Part shown: positions 36,779-44,111 of the stretch, piece after piece | How the letters are laid out: each line of letters begins with the position of its first letter | Numbering within the stretch: the first letter of the stretch is position 1 | Origin: Oxalobacteraceae bacterium UBA6704 | GTDB lineage: Bacteria; Pseudomonadota; Gammaproteobacteria; Burkholderiales; Burkholderiaceae_D | Reading direction: 5' to 3' | Length of the DNA stretch: 64,000 bases | Assembly: GCA_002454505.1 (NCBI GenBank) | Contig: DKJA01000197.1 | Coordinates: 53,359 to 117,358, forward strand | Translations under genes and position numbers: made by a program | Notes under the pieces: generated by a model | Told to the model about the DNA's origin: nothing | What the model saw: only the letters and a program-made list of their open reading frames with translations | Databases searched by the model: none

Positions 36779-36801
36779 AAAATGGGGTCCGTCCCCATTT
36801 T
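36779..36801. repeat. AAAATGGGG/CCCCATTTT inverted repeat
   Basis: Perfect 9-bp arms around TCCGT, ending in a short T-run (TTTTT). It could act as the terminator after murI, or be part of the same palindrome family as the upstream element. Confidence 0.55.
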
Positions 36802-36823
36802 TCGAGAAACTTTGGATTTAGAT

Positions 36824-36852
36824 TTGCCAGTTGCCAATCGGCCTAGTATAAT
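36824..36852 (+). promoter_or_regulatory. Promoter of tRNA-His
   Basis: TTGCCA (36824-36829) and a perfect TATAAT (36847-36852) are separated by 17 bp, followed by GCGGCCTC, a GC-rich discriminator typical of stringently controlled stable RNA promoters. Confidence 0.8.
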
Positions 36853-36895
36853 GCGGCCTCTGTCACAGAAAGCGTGTGGCAGAAAGTAGTTCAGT

Positions 36896-36972
36896 GGTGG
36901 CTGTAGCTCAGTTGGTAGAGTCCAGGATTGTGATTCCTGTTGTCGTGGGTTCGAGCCCCATCAGCCACCCCA
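36896..36972 (+). tRNA. tRNA-His (anticodon GTG)
   Basis: Extra G(-1) at 36896, acceptor GTGGCTG pairing with CAGCCAC, D-arm AGCTCAGTTGGTAGAGT, anticodon loop TTGTGAT (GTG), T-arm GTGGGTTCGAGCCCCAT and encoded CCA at 36970-36972. A consensus promoter lies upstream and a terminator 15 bp downstream. Confidence 0.96.
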
Positions 36973-36986
36973 CCGAATTCCGCGAG

Positions 36987-37024
36987 AAAGGTCATGTGCT
37001 TCGGCATGTGGCCTTTTTTGTTTT
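36987..37024 (+). terminator. Rho-independent terminator of tRNA-His
   Basis: Stem AAAGGTCATGTGC with GCATGTGGCCTTT (13 pairs with G-U wobbles) around a TTCG tetraloop, followed by TTTTGTTTT. It ends 14 bp before the pentapeptide gene. Confidence 0.85.
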
Positions 37025-37037
37025 ACGGAGCCGTTTC

Positions 37038-37706
37038 ATGCATATCGCTGGCGCAACCTTATCCCGCGCGGACATCGAAGCTTATCTCGCCCAAGGCACG
37101 GCCCATTTCGACGAGTGCGACCTCGATGGCGCCGACCTGTCCCGCCTGGACCTGCGCGGTGCCTCGTTCACCAGTTGCAGCCTGGCCGAGACGTCGTTCT
37201 ATGCGGCCACTCTGTCGCAGACCACCTGGCGCCGCTGCCGGGGCCGCGAAGCGGACTTCGAGGCGGCCGACCTCACCGATGCGCAGTTCCACAGCTGCGA
37301 CCTGAACAACAGCAGCTGGCGTCGCAGCCGGATGGCCGCCGCCCTGCTGAAAGGCTGCAAGCTGACGGGCGCGAACTTCGAAGAAGCGGCCCATCTGGGC
37401 CTGACGTTCGAAGAGTGCCTGCTGATCGGCGCGGACCTGCGCCGGATGTCGTTCCGCAAGAGCACGCTGAAGCAGCTTGATTTCAGCGACGCCGACCTGG
37501 CCGGCTGCGACTTCCGCGACGCCGTCTTCGAAGGCGGCAGCGTGCGCAGCGCCAACCTCAAACAGGCACGCTTCGACAACGCGGACTTGCGCGAGGCGGA
37601 CCTGGGCGGCCTGAAACTGGCCGACGTGAAGCTTTTCCAAGGGGCTTTGATATCGCATCGGCAAGCATCGGAGCTGCTGGCCGAGCTCGGATTGCGAGTG
37701 ACATGA
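37038..37706 (+). CDS. Pentapeptide-repeat protein
   Basis: A 222-residue protein with the A(D/N)LxX repeat: DGADLSRLDLRGASF, EADFEAADLTDAQFHSCDLNNSSW, TGANFEEAAHLGLTF, LIGADLRRMSFRKSTL, ADLREADLGGLKLADV. This predicts a right-handed quadrilateral beta helix over about residues 20-205. Related proteins mimic DNA and protect gyrase (Qnr/MfpA), but most have unknown roles. No signal peptide. ATG at 37038 has ACGGAG; the open frame further upstream overlaps tRNA-His and is rejected. Confidence 0.85.
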   Translation: MHIAGATLSRADIEAYLAQGTAHFDECDLDGADLSRLDLRGASFTSCSLAETSFYAATLSQTTWRRCRGREADFEAADLTDAQFHSCDLNNSSWRRSRMAAALLKGCKLTGANFEEAAHLGLTFEECLLIGADLRRMSFRKSTLKQLDFSDADLAGCDFRDAVFEGGSVRSANLKQARFDNADLREADLGGLKLADVKLFQGALISHRQASELLAELGLRVT

Positions 37707-37745
37707 TCGGTATCAACCACGAAGCGTGAAAGTAACTAAAAGAAA

Positions 37746-37776
37746 TTGCTTCAAGGCATTTATTTACCGCTAGAAT
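37746..37776 (+). promoter_or_regulatory. Possible promoter of the gene at 37805
   Basis: TTGCTT (37746-37751) and TAGAAT (37771-37776) with a 19-bp spacer in an AT-richer stretch. The spacing is non-optimal, so the call is weak. Confidence 0.3.
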
Positions 37777-37804
37777 ACGGTATCGCATTCCCTCCGCAAA
37801 GATC

Positions 37805-38257
37805 ATGTCCGCCGCCAGCCCCACCCTCAAAGAATTCACCACCTACAGCAAGGACACCCCGGTCGAGCGTCCAGGCCTTGACGGTCGCGCCGGCGTGTTC
37901 GTGCCTACCGAGGCGTTCGACCTCGCCGGTTCCTCGACCATCCGCAAGGGCGCCGGCATCGTCGGCTTCGGCAATCCGGATGGCTCGCTGACCGTGTATT
38001 TCGAGGCGAACCGCTTCGACGAAACCAGCCTGCACAAGTGGGAAAACAAGATCCGCAAGGCCTATGATCGCCTGGTGATGGTGGCGCCGACCGTATCGAA
38101 GGGCAAGATGGACGCGGCTTCGCTGGAACTGATCGGCTACATCGACGGCGCCGGCATCACCATCAAACAGCCGGAAAGCCTGACGCACTGGCTGACCATT
38201 TCCAACGCGCTCGATACCGCGCCGGAAGGCACGCAGATCACGTTCGGCCGCCGCTAG
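37805..38257 (+). CDS. Conserved hypothetical protein, 150 aa
   Basis: I do not recognise a family. A soluble-looking 150-residue protein without a signal peptide or membrane helix, with alternating beta segments (GRAGVFVPTEAFDLAG, SLTVYFEANRF) and one helix (SLHKWENKIRKAYDRLVM). It ends with TQITFGRR. Codon use matches the neighbours, so it is probably a real, lineage-restricted gene. Confidence 0.65.
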   Translation: MSAASPTLKEFTTYSKDTPVERPGLDGRAGVFVPTEAFDLAGSSTIRKGAGIVGFGNPDGSLTVYFEANRFDETSLHKWENKIRKAYDRLVMVAPTVSKGKMDAASLELIGYIDGAGITIKQPESLTHWLTISNALDTAPEGTQITFGRR

Positions 38258-38272
38258 CGCGAACGGACGGGC

Positions 38273-38305
38273 GAAAAAAATGCGCAGGCCAGACTGGCTG
38301 CGCAT
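38273..38305 (-). terminator. Terminator-like hairpin, minus polarity
   Basis: ATGCGCAG (38280-38287) and CTGCGCAT (38298-38305) enclose a further CCAG/CTGG stem. On the minus strand the stem is followed by TTTTTTT. It would stop transcripts coming leftward from the lipoprotein gene at 38976. Confidence 0.65.
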
Positions 38306-38402
38306 CGCGACGGGCATTCGTCCTACAAGTGTTACCACCTTTTTGCCGATGACGCCGTCTTGCTGGTCCCTTAAGATGAACTTAAATCAAAAGGAGCCCA
38401 TC

Positions 38403-38522
38403 ATGGCACGGCACATTCCACTTACTTTCGGCACCATCCTGCTCGGTCTGGTCAGCGTATCCACCTACCTGCTGTGCTCGGCGGACATGCTGACCCATAG
38501 CACCTTCTTCCTGCTGCACTGA
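38403..38522 (+). CDS. 39-aa single-span membrane micro-protein
   Basis: MARHIPLTFGTILLGLVSVS..., 39 residues with one hydrophobic helix at about 7-27. The start has a strong AAGGAG with 8-base spacing at 38390-38395. It lies antisense to the 3' region of the lipoprotein transcript. The stop codon lies in the first unit of a 14-bp tandem repeat. Function unknown; possibly translated only from its own promoter. Confidence 0.5.
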   Translation: MARHIPLTFGTILLGLVSVSTYLLCSADMLTHSTFFLLH

Positions 38523-38570
38523 ACCGGCTGCACTGAGCCGGCTGCACTGAACCGGCTGCACTGAGCCGGC
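38519..38570. repeat. 14-bp tandem repeat, about 3.7 copies
   Basis: Units CTGAACCGGCTGCA and CTGAGCCGGCTGCA alternate from 38519 to 38570. The first includes the stop of the micro-protein gene, so each unit repeats a possible Leu-His-stop end. Confidence 0.8.
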
Positions 38571-38577
38571 AAACCGA

Positions 38578-38976
38578 TCAGCGACGGCCCCAGCCGCGGC
38601 CACCGCCCCAGCCTCGTCCGCCCCAGCCGCCACCGCGGTGGTTCGAGAACATGAAGTCCAGCCCGATCGACACGGGCGGATAGTAATAAGAAGGCGGCGC
38701 CGCATAGATCGGCGACTGCACGTAGACCGGCGACTGCACATACACCGGCTGCTGCTGCACATACACGGGTTGCTGCGAGTACGTGGTCGTCGGCACATCT
38801 TCCGTCGTATAAGTCACGCGCGAACCGCCACTGGCACCGGTACCAACCGGCACCGGCGTCACCGACACAGTGCGCCAGCCATTTGCATCCACAGGCTGCG
38901 CGACATAGTATGGGCCCGGCGCGGCACAGCCGGCCAGCACCGCTGCGACGACAGGCAATATCAACAAGCTTTTCAT
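38578..38976 (-). CDS. Small lipoprotein with Tyr/Pro/Gln and Gly-Arg repeats
   Basis: A 132-residue lipoprotein: lipobox VLAGC at about residue 16. Residues about 65-95 contain repeated QQPVYVQ/SPVYVQ units, and the C terminus (about 112-132) is GGGWGGRGWGGGRGWGRR. Low-complexity cell-envelope lipoprotein; no enzyme domain seen. GGAGG precedes ATG at 38976. Confidence 0.78.
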   Translation of the reverse strand: MKSLLILPVVAAVLAGCAAPGPYYVAQPVDANGWRTVSVTPVPVGTGASGGSRVTYTTEDVPTTTYSQQPVYVQQQPVYVQSPVYVQSPIYAAPPSYYYPPVSIGLDFMFSNHRGGGWGGRGWGGGRGWGRR

Positions 38977-39104
38977 AATAAAGTTCCTCCCAATAGCCAA
39001 CTATAGGGATTTTCCCCGGGGCTTGCCGCAGTTTTACACACCGTTACAGCGCTAAACAACAGCGCAATATGGCAAGTTTGCGGATGGCGAAAGCGGGCCC
39101 TGCC

Positions 39105-39680
39105 TCAAATATACGGGATGTCGCACTTGTCGAGCGCACGACCGTTCGCATCCAGCCGCTGGGCGCAGATCTCGAAGCGGATGCCATACTCCATATCGAC
39201 GCGGTACACCTTCCCGTACGGCAGCGCCACGCCCTGCTGCAGCTCCTTGTGATAGCTGAGCGCGGAAACGTCGCCCGGGATCGCCATCGACGTGTGGAAG
39301 TTGCGGCGGCGGTCCTGCTGGCGGCGGTGGATGTCTGCCAGCACGCCCAGGTCGAGCGCCACGCCGCCCGGCACATATTCGTAGCGCGTGATGCTGCGGC
39401 TGGTGCTGAGCACACCCCAGGCGCACGGCATGCCCTGGTCGGTGCAATGGTTGACCTGGGCCAGCGGGAAGATCTCTTCATGGTTGGCCAGCTGGGCCAG
39501 CGGCCACGTGGTGCGCACGCCGTCGCGCTTGCCGGACAGGGGATTGGTCCACGTCATCGCGTTAACGACGGACACGGTCTGCTTGTCGCGCGCCGGGTCG
39601 TTCGGGTCGCGCATCATGATCATGCTGCAGCCGGACAACAGCGTCATGGACATCAGGGAGAGGCAGATCGGGACTTTCAT
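39105..39680 (-). CDS. Putative lipoprotein, 191 aa
   Basis: Lipobox LLSGC at about residue 18 after a short signal peptide. The mature part contains several Cys (HCTDQGMPC, ICAQRL, KCDIPYI) that could form disulfides. I do not recognise a family. No strong ribosome-binding site. Confidence 0.65.
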   Translation of the reverse strand: MKVPICLSLMSMTLLSGCSMIMMRDPNDPARDKQTVSVVNAMTWTNPLSGKRDGVRTTWPLAQLANHEEIFPLAQVNHCTDQGMPCAWGVLSTSRSITRYEYVPGGVALDLGVLADIHRRQQDRRRNFHTSMAIPGDVSALSYHKELQQGVALPYGKVYRVDMEYGIRFEICAQRLDANGRALDKCDIPYI

Positions 39681-39766
39681 GTCGGATAGAGTGCGGGGCG
39701 ATACCGCCAGATTAACAGATGTGCGCGCACGCCAACAACCTCGCCGTGGCGGGCCGGTCCGGGACG

Positions 39767-39798
39767 AAAAAAAACCGGCTCATGCGAGCCGGTTTTTT
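39767..39798 (-). terminator. Rho-independent terminator after the TonB-like pair
   Basis: AACCGGCT (39773-39780) and AGCCGGTT (39787-39794) around CATGCG, with T/A runs on both sides, so it can act in both directions. It lies just beyond the stop of the 39810 gene. Confidence 0.85.
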
Positions 39799-39809
39799 GG
39801 GGGAGAAAC

Positions 39810-40151
39810 TCAGTCCAGTTTCCAGGCGTAGTCGACCTTGGTCCACGTTTCGGCCGGTGCGCCGTCTTTCGTGCCCGGCTTGAACTTGCAGGCGGACAGC
39901 GATTTGATCGCGGCCTTGTCCAGGTTCTTGAAGCCGCTGGACTTCTCGACCTTCGAATCCTTCACCTCGCCGGATGCGGAGACCAGGAACGACATCGAGA
40001 CCGTGCCCTGTTCTTCGTTCATCAGCGACGCTTTCGGATACTCGGTCTTGCAGTTCTTTGCATCGAACGAAGCCGGCACTTCAGCGGCAGACGCGGCGCC
40101 CGCGACGAGCACAGCAGCCATCAAACCCAACCAACGCTTATTCGTAGACAT
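39810..40151 (-). CDS. Exported TonB C-terminal-domain mini-protein (copy 2)
   Basis: A 113-residue protein with a cleavable signal peptide (AAVLVAGAASAAE) and then only a TonB C-terminal-like domain: YPKASLMNEEQGTVSMSFLVS, GEVKDSKVEKSSGFKNLDKAA, CKFKPGTKDG. Classical TonB has a membrane anchor and proline spacer, both lacking here. About 70 of 90 aligned residues are identical to the neighbouring copy, so the pair arose by tandem duplication. Confidence 0.8.
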   Translation of the reverse strand: MSTNKRWLGLMAAVLVAGAASAAEVPASFDAKNCKTEYPKASLMNEEQGTVSMSFLVSASGEVKDSKVEKSSGFKNLDKAAIKSLSACKFKPGTKDGAPAETWTKVDYAWKLD

Positions 40152-40185
40152 CTGTTTTTCCCCTGTGTTTAAAGAAGCTTTGTAA

Positions 40186-40518
40186 TTACAGCGACCACAC
40201 GTAATCGACCTTGGTCCAGGTCTGTGCCACGGCGCCATCCTTGGTGCCCGGCTTGAATTTGCACGTGGACAGGGCTTTCAGTGCCGCCTTGTCCAGGTTC
40301 TTGAAACCGCTCGATTTCTCGACTTTCGATTCCATCACATCGCCGCCAGCGGATACCAGGAAGGCCATCGTGACTGCGCCCTGTTCTTCATTCAACAGGG
40401 AGGCCTTCGGGTACTCTGCCTTGCATTTCCGCGCATCGACGGATGCCGGAACTTCCGACGCGAAGGCTGCGCCGGAAACGAGGGTGGTTACGATAAAACC
40501 GATCAAACGCTTGTTCAT
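40186..40518 (-). CDS. Exported TonB C-terminal-domain mini-protein (copy 1)
   Basis: A 110-residue paralogue: signal peptide (MNKRLIGFIVTTLVSGAAFA) and TonB-C-like domain (YPKASLLNEEQGAVTMAFLVS, SKVEKSSGFKNLDKAALKAL, CKFKPGTKDG). Two Cys (about residues 32 and 86) are conserved in both copies and could form a disulfide. Probably co-transcribed with copy 2 (34-bp gap). Confidence 0.8.
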   Translation of the reverse strand: MNKRLIGFIVTTLVSGAAFASEVPASVDARKCKAEYPKASLLNEEQGAVTMAFLVSAGGDVMESKVEKSSGFKNLDKAALKALSTCKFKPGTKDGAVAQTWTKVDYVWSL

Positions 40519-40571
40519 TTTCTTTCCAGATTTATTAAAGACTTCGTATGGTTTGCTTCTGAAACGACTGC

Positions 40572-42332
40572 TTAAAATTCTTCCCACTCGTCCGCGCCGG
40601 CGGCGGCAGCCACCACTTTCTTCGGCTTGGCCGATGCTGCCGGTGCCGGCGCAGCGACGGCCTTGCGTGGCGCGGCAGCCTTGACCGGTTTCGCCGGCTT
40701 GACCAGCGCGGTGGTCGGCACCGCCTTCGCCGCGGTGGCAACCGCTTCGATGACGGCGCGCTCTTCGCCCGCTTCCAGGCGGAAGATCGACACCACGCGG
40801 GACAGTTCGCCCGCCTGATCCTGCAGGCTCTGCGCCGCGGCGGCGGCTTCCTCGACCAGCGCGGCATTCTGCTGGGTCATGCTGTCCATCTCGATGATCG
40901 ACAGGTTCACCTGTTCGATGCCGGCGCTCTGTTCCTGGCTGGCGTTGGCGATCTCGCCCATGATGTCCGTTACGCGGCGCACCGAGGACACCACTTCGTC
41001 CATCGTCACACCGGCCTGGCGCACCAGCTTCGAACCGCGCTCGACCTTTTCGACGGAGTCGCCGATCAGGCCCTTGATTTCTTTTGCCGCATTGGCGGAA
41101 CGCTGTGCCAGGTTGCGCACTTCCGATGCCACGACGGCGAAGCCGCGGCCCTGTTCGCCGGCACGTGCTGCTTCAACAGCGGCATTCAGTGCCAGGATGT
41201 TGGTCTGGAAGGCGATGCCGTCGATCACGCCGATGATGTCCACGATCTTGTTGGACGACTCGTTGATCGAGCTCATCGTGTCGACCACCTGCGACACCAC
41301 GGTGCCGCCCTTGCTGGCCACGTCGGACGCGTTGGCGGCCAGCTGGTTCGCTTCACGGGCATTGTCGGCGTTCTGCTTGACGGTGGAGGTCAGCTCTTCC
41401 ATCGCGGAAGCGGTCTTCTCCAGCGACGATGCCTGCATTTCGGTACGCGACGACAGGTCGATATTGCCGGCGGCGATTTCACGCGAGGCGGTGCCGATCG
41501 TTTCGGTACCCACGCGCACCTGGCTGACGATGCCCACCAGGCTGTCGCGCATTTCGCGCATTTCGGCCAGCAGGCTGTCCTTGTCGTCGGACTTGGTATC
41601 GATGGCCACGGACAGGTCGCCGTTGGCGATGCTGCCGGCGATCGATGCCGTGTATTCCGGTTCGCCGCCCAACTGCTTGAGCAGGCCGCGGGTGATCAGG
41701 TAAGCGGCGACCACCGAGATCAGCACGGCCAGCAGGCCCAGGCCGATCATGAAGTTGCGGGCGCTGGCGAAGCCTTCCGCCGCGTCGACCTTGACTTGAT
41801 GGTTCAGCTTGTCTTCAAACGCGCCCAGTTGGTCCAGTGCATCCATCCATTTTTTCTGTGCAGGACGGATTTCCTTGATCAGCACGCGGGTGGCGCCCAT
41901 CGCGTCGTTCGCCAGCCACAGCTGGGAAGCGCGGTCGATGGCCGGCATGGCGACGGCTTCGTGTTCCTTGATCTGCGCCAGCAGCTTCTTCTCTTCCGGC
42001 GCCGCTTCAACGGCAAACTGCGCTTCCAGCTTCTTCAGCGAAACGTCGTATTTGCCGGTCTGCTCTTTCAGGCGGGCCAGTTCAGGCTCCATGTCGGCCG
42101 GATCGGACATCAGCGTCAGCACGCGCAGCGAACCGACCCGGTCCTGCACGTTGTTGCGCATGTCGATCACCAGGCGGGTCACGACGGTATTGACGCTGAC
42201 CACGTGATCCAGACGATCCTGGATCTGCGCCAGGCGGAAGATGCCGACCACCGTCACGGCGACGAGGAACATCAGTACCAGTGCGAATCCAAGGCCCAGA
42301 CGCTGCCCGACCTTCATTTTGCTTAAGTTCAT
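40572..42332 (-). CDS. Methyl-accepting chemotaxis protein
   Basis: A 586-residue transducer. TM1 at about 11-33, a four-helix-bundle periplasmic sensor (4HB_MCP), TM2 at about 190-212, HAMP to about 265, then the signalling domain with hairpin tip VVASEVRNLAQRSANAAKEIKGLI and IDGIAFQTNILALNAAVEAARAGEQGRGFA. A low-complexity Ala/Lys/Pro linker precedes the last five residues EWEEF, matching the W-x-x-F pentapeptide that docks CheR/CheB. Start ATG at 42332 follows AAGAG. Confidence 0.93.
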   Translation of the reverse strand: MNLSKMKVGQRLGLGFALVLMFLVAVTVVGIFRLAQIQDRLDHVVSVNTVVTRLVIDMRNNVQDRVGSLRVLTLMSDPADMEPELARLKEQTGKYDVSLKKLEAQFAVEAAPEEKKLLAQIKEHEAVAMPAIDRASQLWLANDAMGATRVLIKEIRPAQKKWMDALDQLGAFEDKLNHQVKVDAAEGFASARNFMIGLGLLAVLISVVAAYLITRGLLKQLGGEPEYTASIAGSIANGDLSVAIDTKSDDKDSLLAEMREMRDSLVGIVSQVRVGTETIGTASREIAAGNIDLSSRTEMQASSLEKTASAMEELTSTVKQNADNAREANQLAANASDVASKGGTVVSQVVDTMSSINESSNKIVDIIGVIDGIAFQTNILALNAAVEAARAGEQGRGFAVVASEVRNLAQRSANAAKEIKGLIGDSVEKVERGSKLVRQAGVTMDEVVSSVRRVTDIMGEIANASQEQSAGIEQVNLSIIEMDSMTQQNAALVEEAAAAAQSLQDQAGELSRVVSIFRLEAGEERAVIEAVATAAKAVPTTALVKPAKPVKAAAPRKAVAAPAPAASAKPKKVVAAAAGADEWEEF

Positions 42333-42775
42333 TTCGGCTCTTCGTTTAACGATTGTTGTAGATTGCCCAGGGATAATATTGAAATTACCCACTGACCCTT
42401 GCCATTGCGCAAGTAATGACAGTAGCAAACATTGACTGCGAATGCAAAACAAGGGAGTTGTAACGGTGAAAAGCGTGCATATTTCGTCGCTTTTCCACAC
42501 ATCGGGAGAAGACGAAATGTGTGTCTCGTTGGAAATTATATTGCTGACGTTTCCACTGGGCAAGAAGAATCTGCGTAAAAAACACGCAAAGCAACTTTCT
42601 ATGGGGAAATCACGACAAACCCGCGGAAATGGCTCGTGAAGTGTGGGATTTGCGCGATTTACGTCGCCAGAATGACGCGTGAATGCAACGATTCAGCGTG
42701 GCCCGGCGTGGCGCCGGATACTGACTGCGGGAGGTTTTGCAAACGCATGCAAAAGCCGCCAATACGGCCGGGCTT

Positions 42776-42810
42776 GTGTCCACCCTGGTGTCTGACACCG
42801 ACATGGACAC
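42776..42810 (+). repeat. GGTGTCTGACACC element, copy 1
   Basis: Core palindrome GGTGTCTGACACC at 42787-42799, enclosed by GTGTCCA (42776-42782) and TGGACAC (42804-42810). Nested palindrome. Confidence 0.75.
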
Positions 42811-42887
42811 GGGCTCGGCAATTTGCTCGCGCATCGTCGGATCACGAAGTAATACGATGATTGCCGGTGGAGAAGCAGAAAGGTCGA

Positions 42888-42939
42888 GCTCGTGTCCATG
42901 TCGGTGTCTGACACCATGGTGGGGAAAGTGGACACGAGC
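42888..42939 (-). repeat. GGTGTCTGACACC element, copy 2 (inverted)
   Basis: Core at 42903-42915, enclosed by GCTCGTGTCCA (42888-42898) and TGGACACGAGC (42929-42939). Its reverse complement matches copy 1 across core and flanks (GACATGGACACG), so the two lie head to head like a BIME. Confidence 0.75.
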
Positions 42940-42957
42940 CCGGCAGTAATGGGCGCG

Positions 42958-43956
42958 TCATCGCGGCCGCAGCGCTTCCAGGAGGAGCTGGGGGTCGCCG
43001 GCGGCCAGCCGCTTGGAGTCGGACAGCGTCTGGCGGAAATTGCGGGCGCCGGGCAGGCCCTGCATCAGGCCCAGCATGTGGCGGGTGATGGTGTTCAGTT
43101 TCAGTCCGCGGCCGCCTTCTTTCGCCAACTGGGCGGCAATGTACGGCATCATCGCGCGCAGCACTTCCTCGCGGCTTTTCACCGGCGCGTCGTCGCCATA
43201 GTATTTACTGTCGAACGTGGCCATCAGATACGGGTTGTGATATGCCTCGCGGCCCAGCATCACGCCGTCGACGTGCAGCAGGTGCTCGTCGATCTCCGCT
43301 GCCGTCTTGATGCCGCCATTGATCAGGATCTCGAACTGCGGGAAATCGCGCTTCAAACGGTAGGCATATTCGTACTTCAGCGGCGGAATCTCGCGGTTTT
43401 CCTTCGGCGACAGGCCTTTCAGGATCGCATTGCGGGCGTGGACGACGAACGTGGTGCAGCCGGCATCGGCCACCGTGCCGACGAAATCGCGCACGAAGTC
43501 GTAGCTTTCCGTCTCGTCGATGCCGATGCGGTGCTTGACGGTGACGTCGATCGCCACCGCATCCTTCATCGCCTTCACGCAGTCGCGCACCAGTTCCGGC
43601 TCGGCCATCAGGCAGGCACCGAACGCGCCCTTCTGCACCCGCTCGGACGGGCAGCCGCAATTGAGGTTGATCTCGTCGTAGCCCCATTTCTCGCCCAGCT
43701 TCGCGGCCACGGCCAGATCGTGCGGATCGGAGCCGCCCAACTGCAGCGCCACCGGATGTTCTTCCTCGTTGAAGCGCAGGTGGCGCTCAACATCGCCATA
43801 GACCAGCGCGCCGGTCGTCACCATCTCTGTATACAACCATGTGTGTTTGGTGATCTGGCGGTGGAACAGGCGGCAGTGGCGGTCGGTCCAGTCCATCATC
43901 GGGGCCACGCTGATGCGGCGGCCGGGGATCGCTGTCGGGGAGGTTACGGTGTTCAT
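42958..43956 (-). CDS. dusA: tRNA-dihydrouridine(20/20a) synthase
   Basis: A 332-residue FMN enzyme reducing U20/U20a in the tRNA D-loop. SVAPMMDWTDRHCR at the start, catalytic Cys in NLNCGCPSERVQKGAFGACLM, the phosphate-binding ILINGGIKTAAEI and DGVMLGREAYHNPYL. Full length for DusA. ATG at 43956; the upstream 16-codon extension is not supported. Confidence 0.94.
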   Translation of the reverse strand: MNTVTSPTAIPGRRISVAPMMDWTDRHCRLFHRQITKHTWLYTEMVTTGALVYGDVERHLRFNEEEHPVALQLGGSDPHDLAVAAKLGEKWGYDEINLNCGCPSERVQKGAFGACLMAEPELVRDCVKAMKDAVAIDVTVKHRIGIDETESYDFVRDFVGTVADAGCTTFVVHARNAILKGLSPKENREIPPLKYEYAYRLKRDFPQFEILINGGIKTAAEIDEHLLHVDGVMLGREAYHNPYLMATFDSKYYGDDAPVKSREEVLRAMMPYIAAQLAKEGGRGLKLNTITRHMLGLMQGLPGARNFRQTLSDSKRLAAGDPQLLLEALRPR

Positions 43957-44111
43957 CTGGAAGGCAACTCGCTTGGGGCTGCACATTATACAGGCAGTGA
44001 GCACTCGGCTGTTGCGCCGTCCTCACAGGCAGGCCCGGAACGGCGCAGCATCTGCTCAGCATCCGGCCGGCATATGGTAAGTTGGTGACAGAAGAATAAG
44101 CTGGAGAGGAT

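Larger units (their letters stand above)
42333..42957. other. 625-bp intergenic region between the MCP gene and dusA
   Basis: No convincing gene. The left 300 bp are AT-richer and must hold the chemoreceptor promoter; no clear sigma-28 site is seen. The right part holds two inverted copies of a palindromic element with core GGTGTCTGACACC (42776-42810 and 42888-42939). Confidence 0.6.

Noticed and set aside
36876..37037. Upstream extension of the pentapeptide-repeat gene
   Set aside because: It would translate through tRNA-His and its terminator; ATG at 37038 has a proper ribosome-binding site.
42333..42450. Sigma-28 promoter for the chemoreceptor
   Set aside because: No TAAA-N15-GCCGATAA-like sequence could be found.
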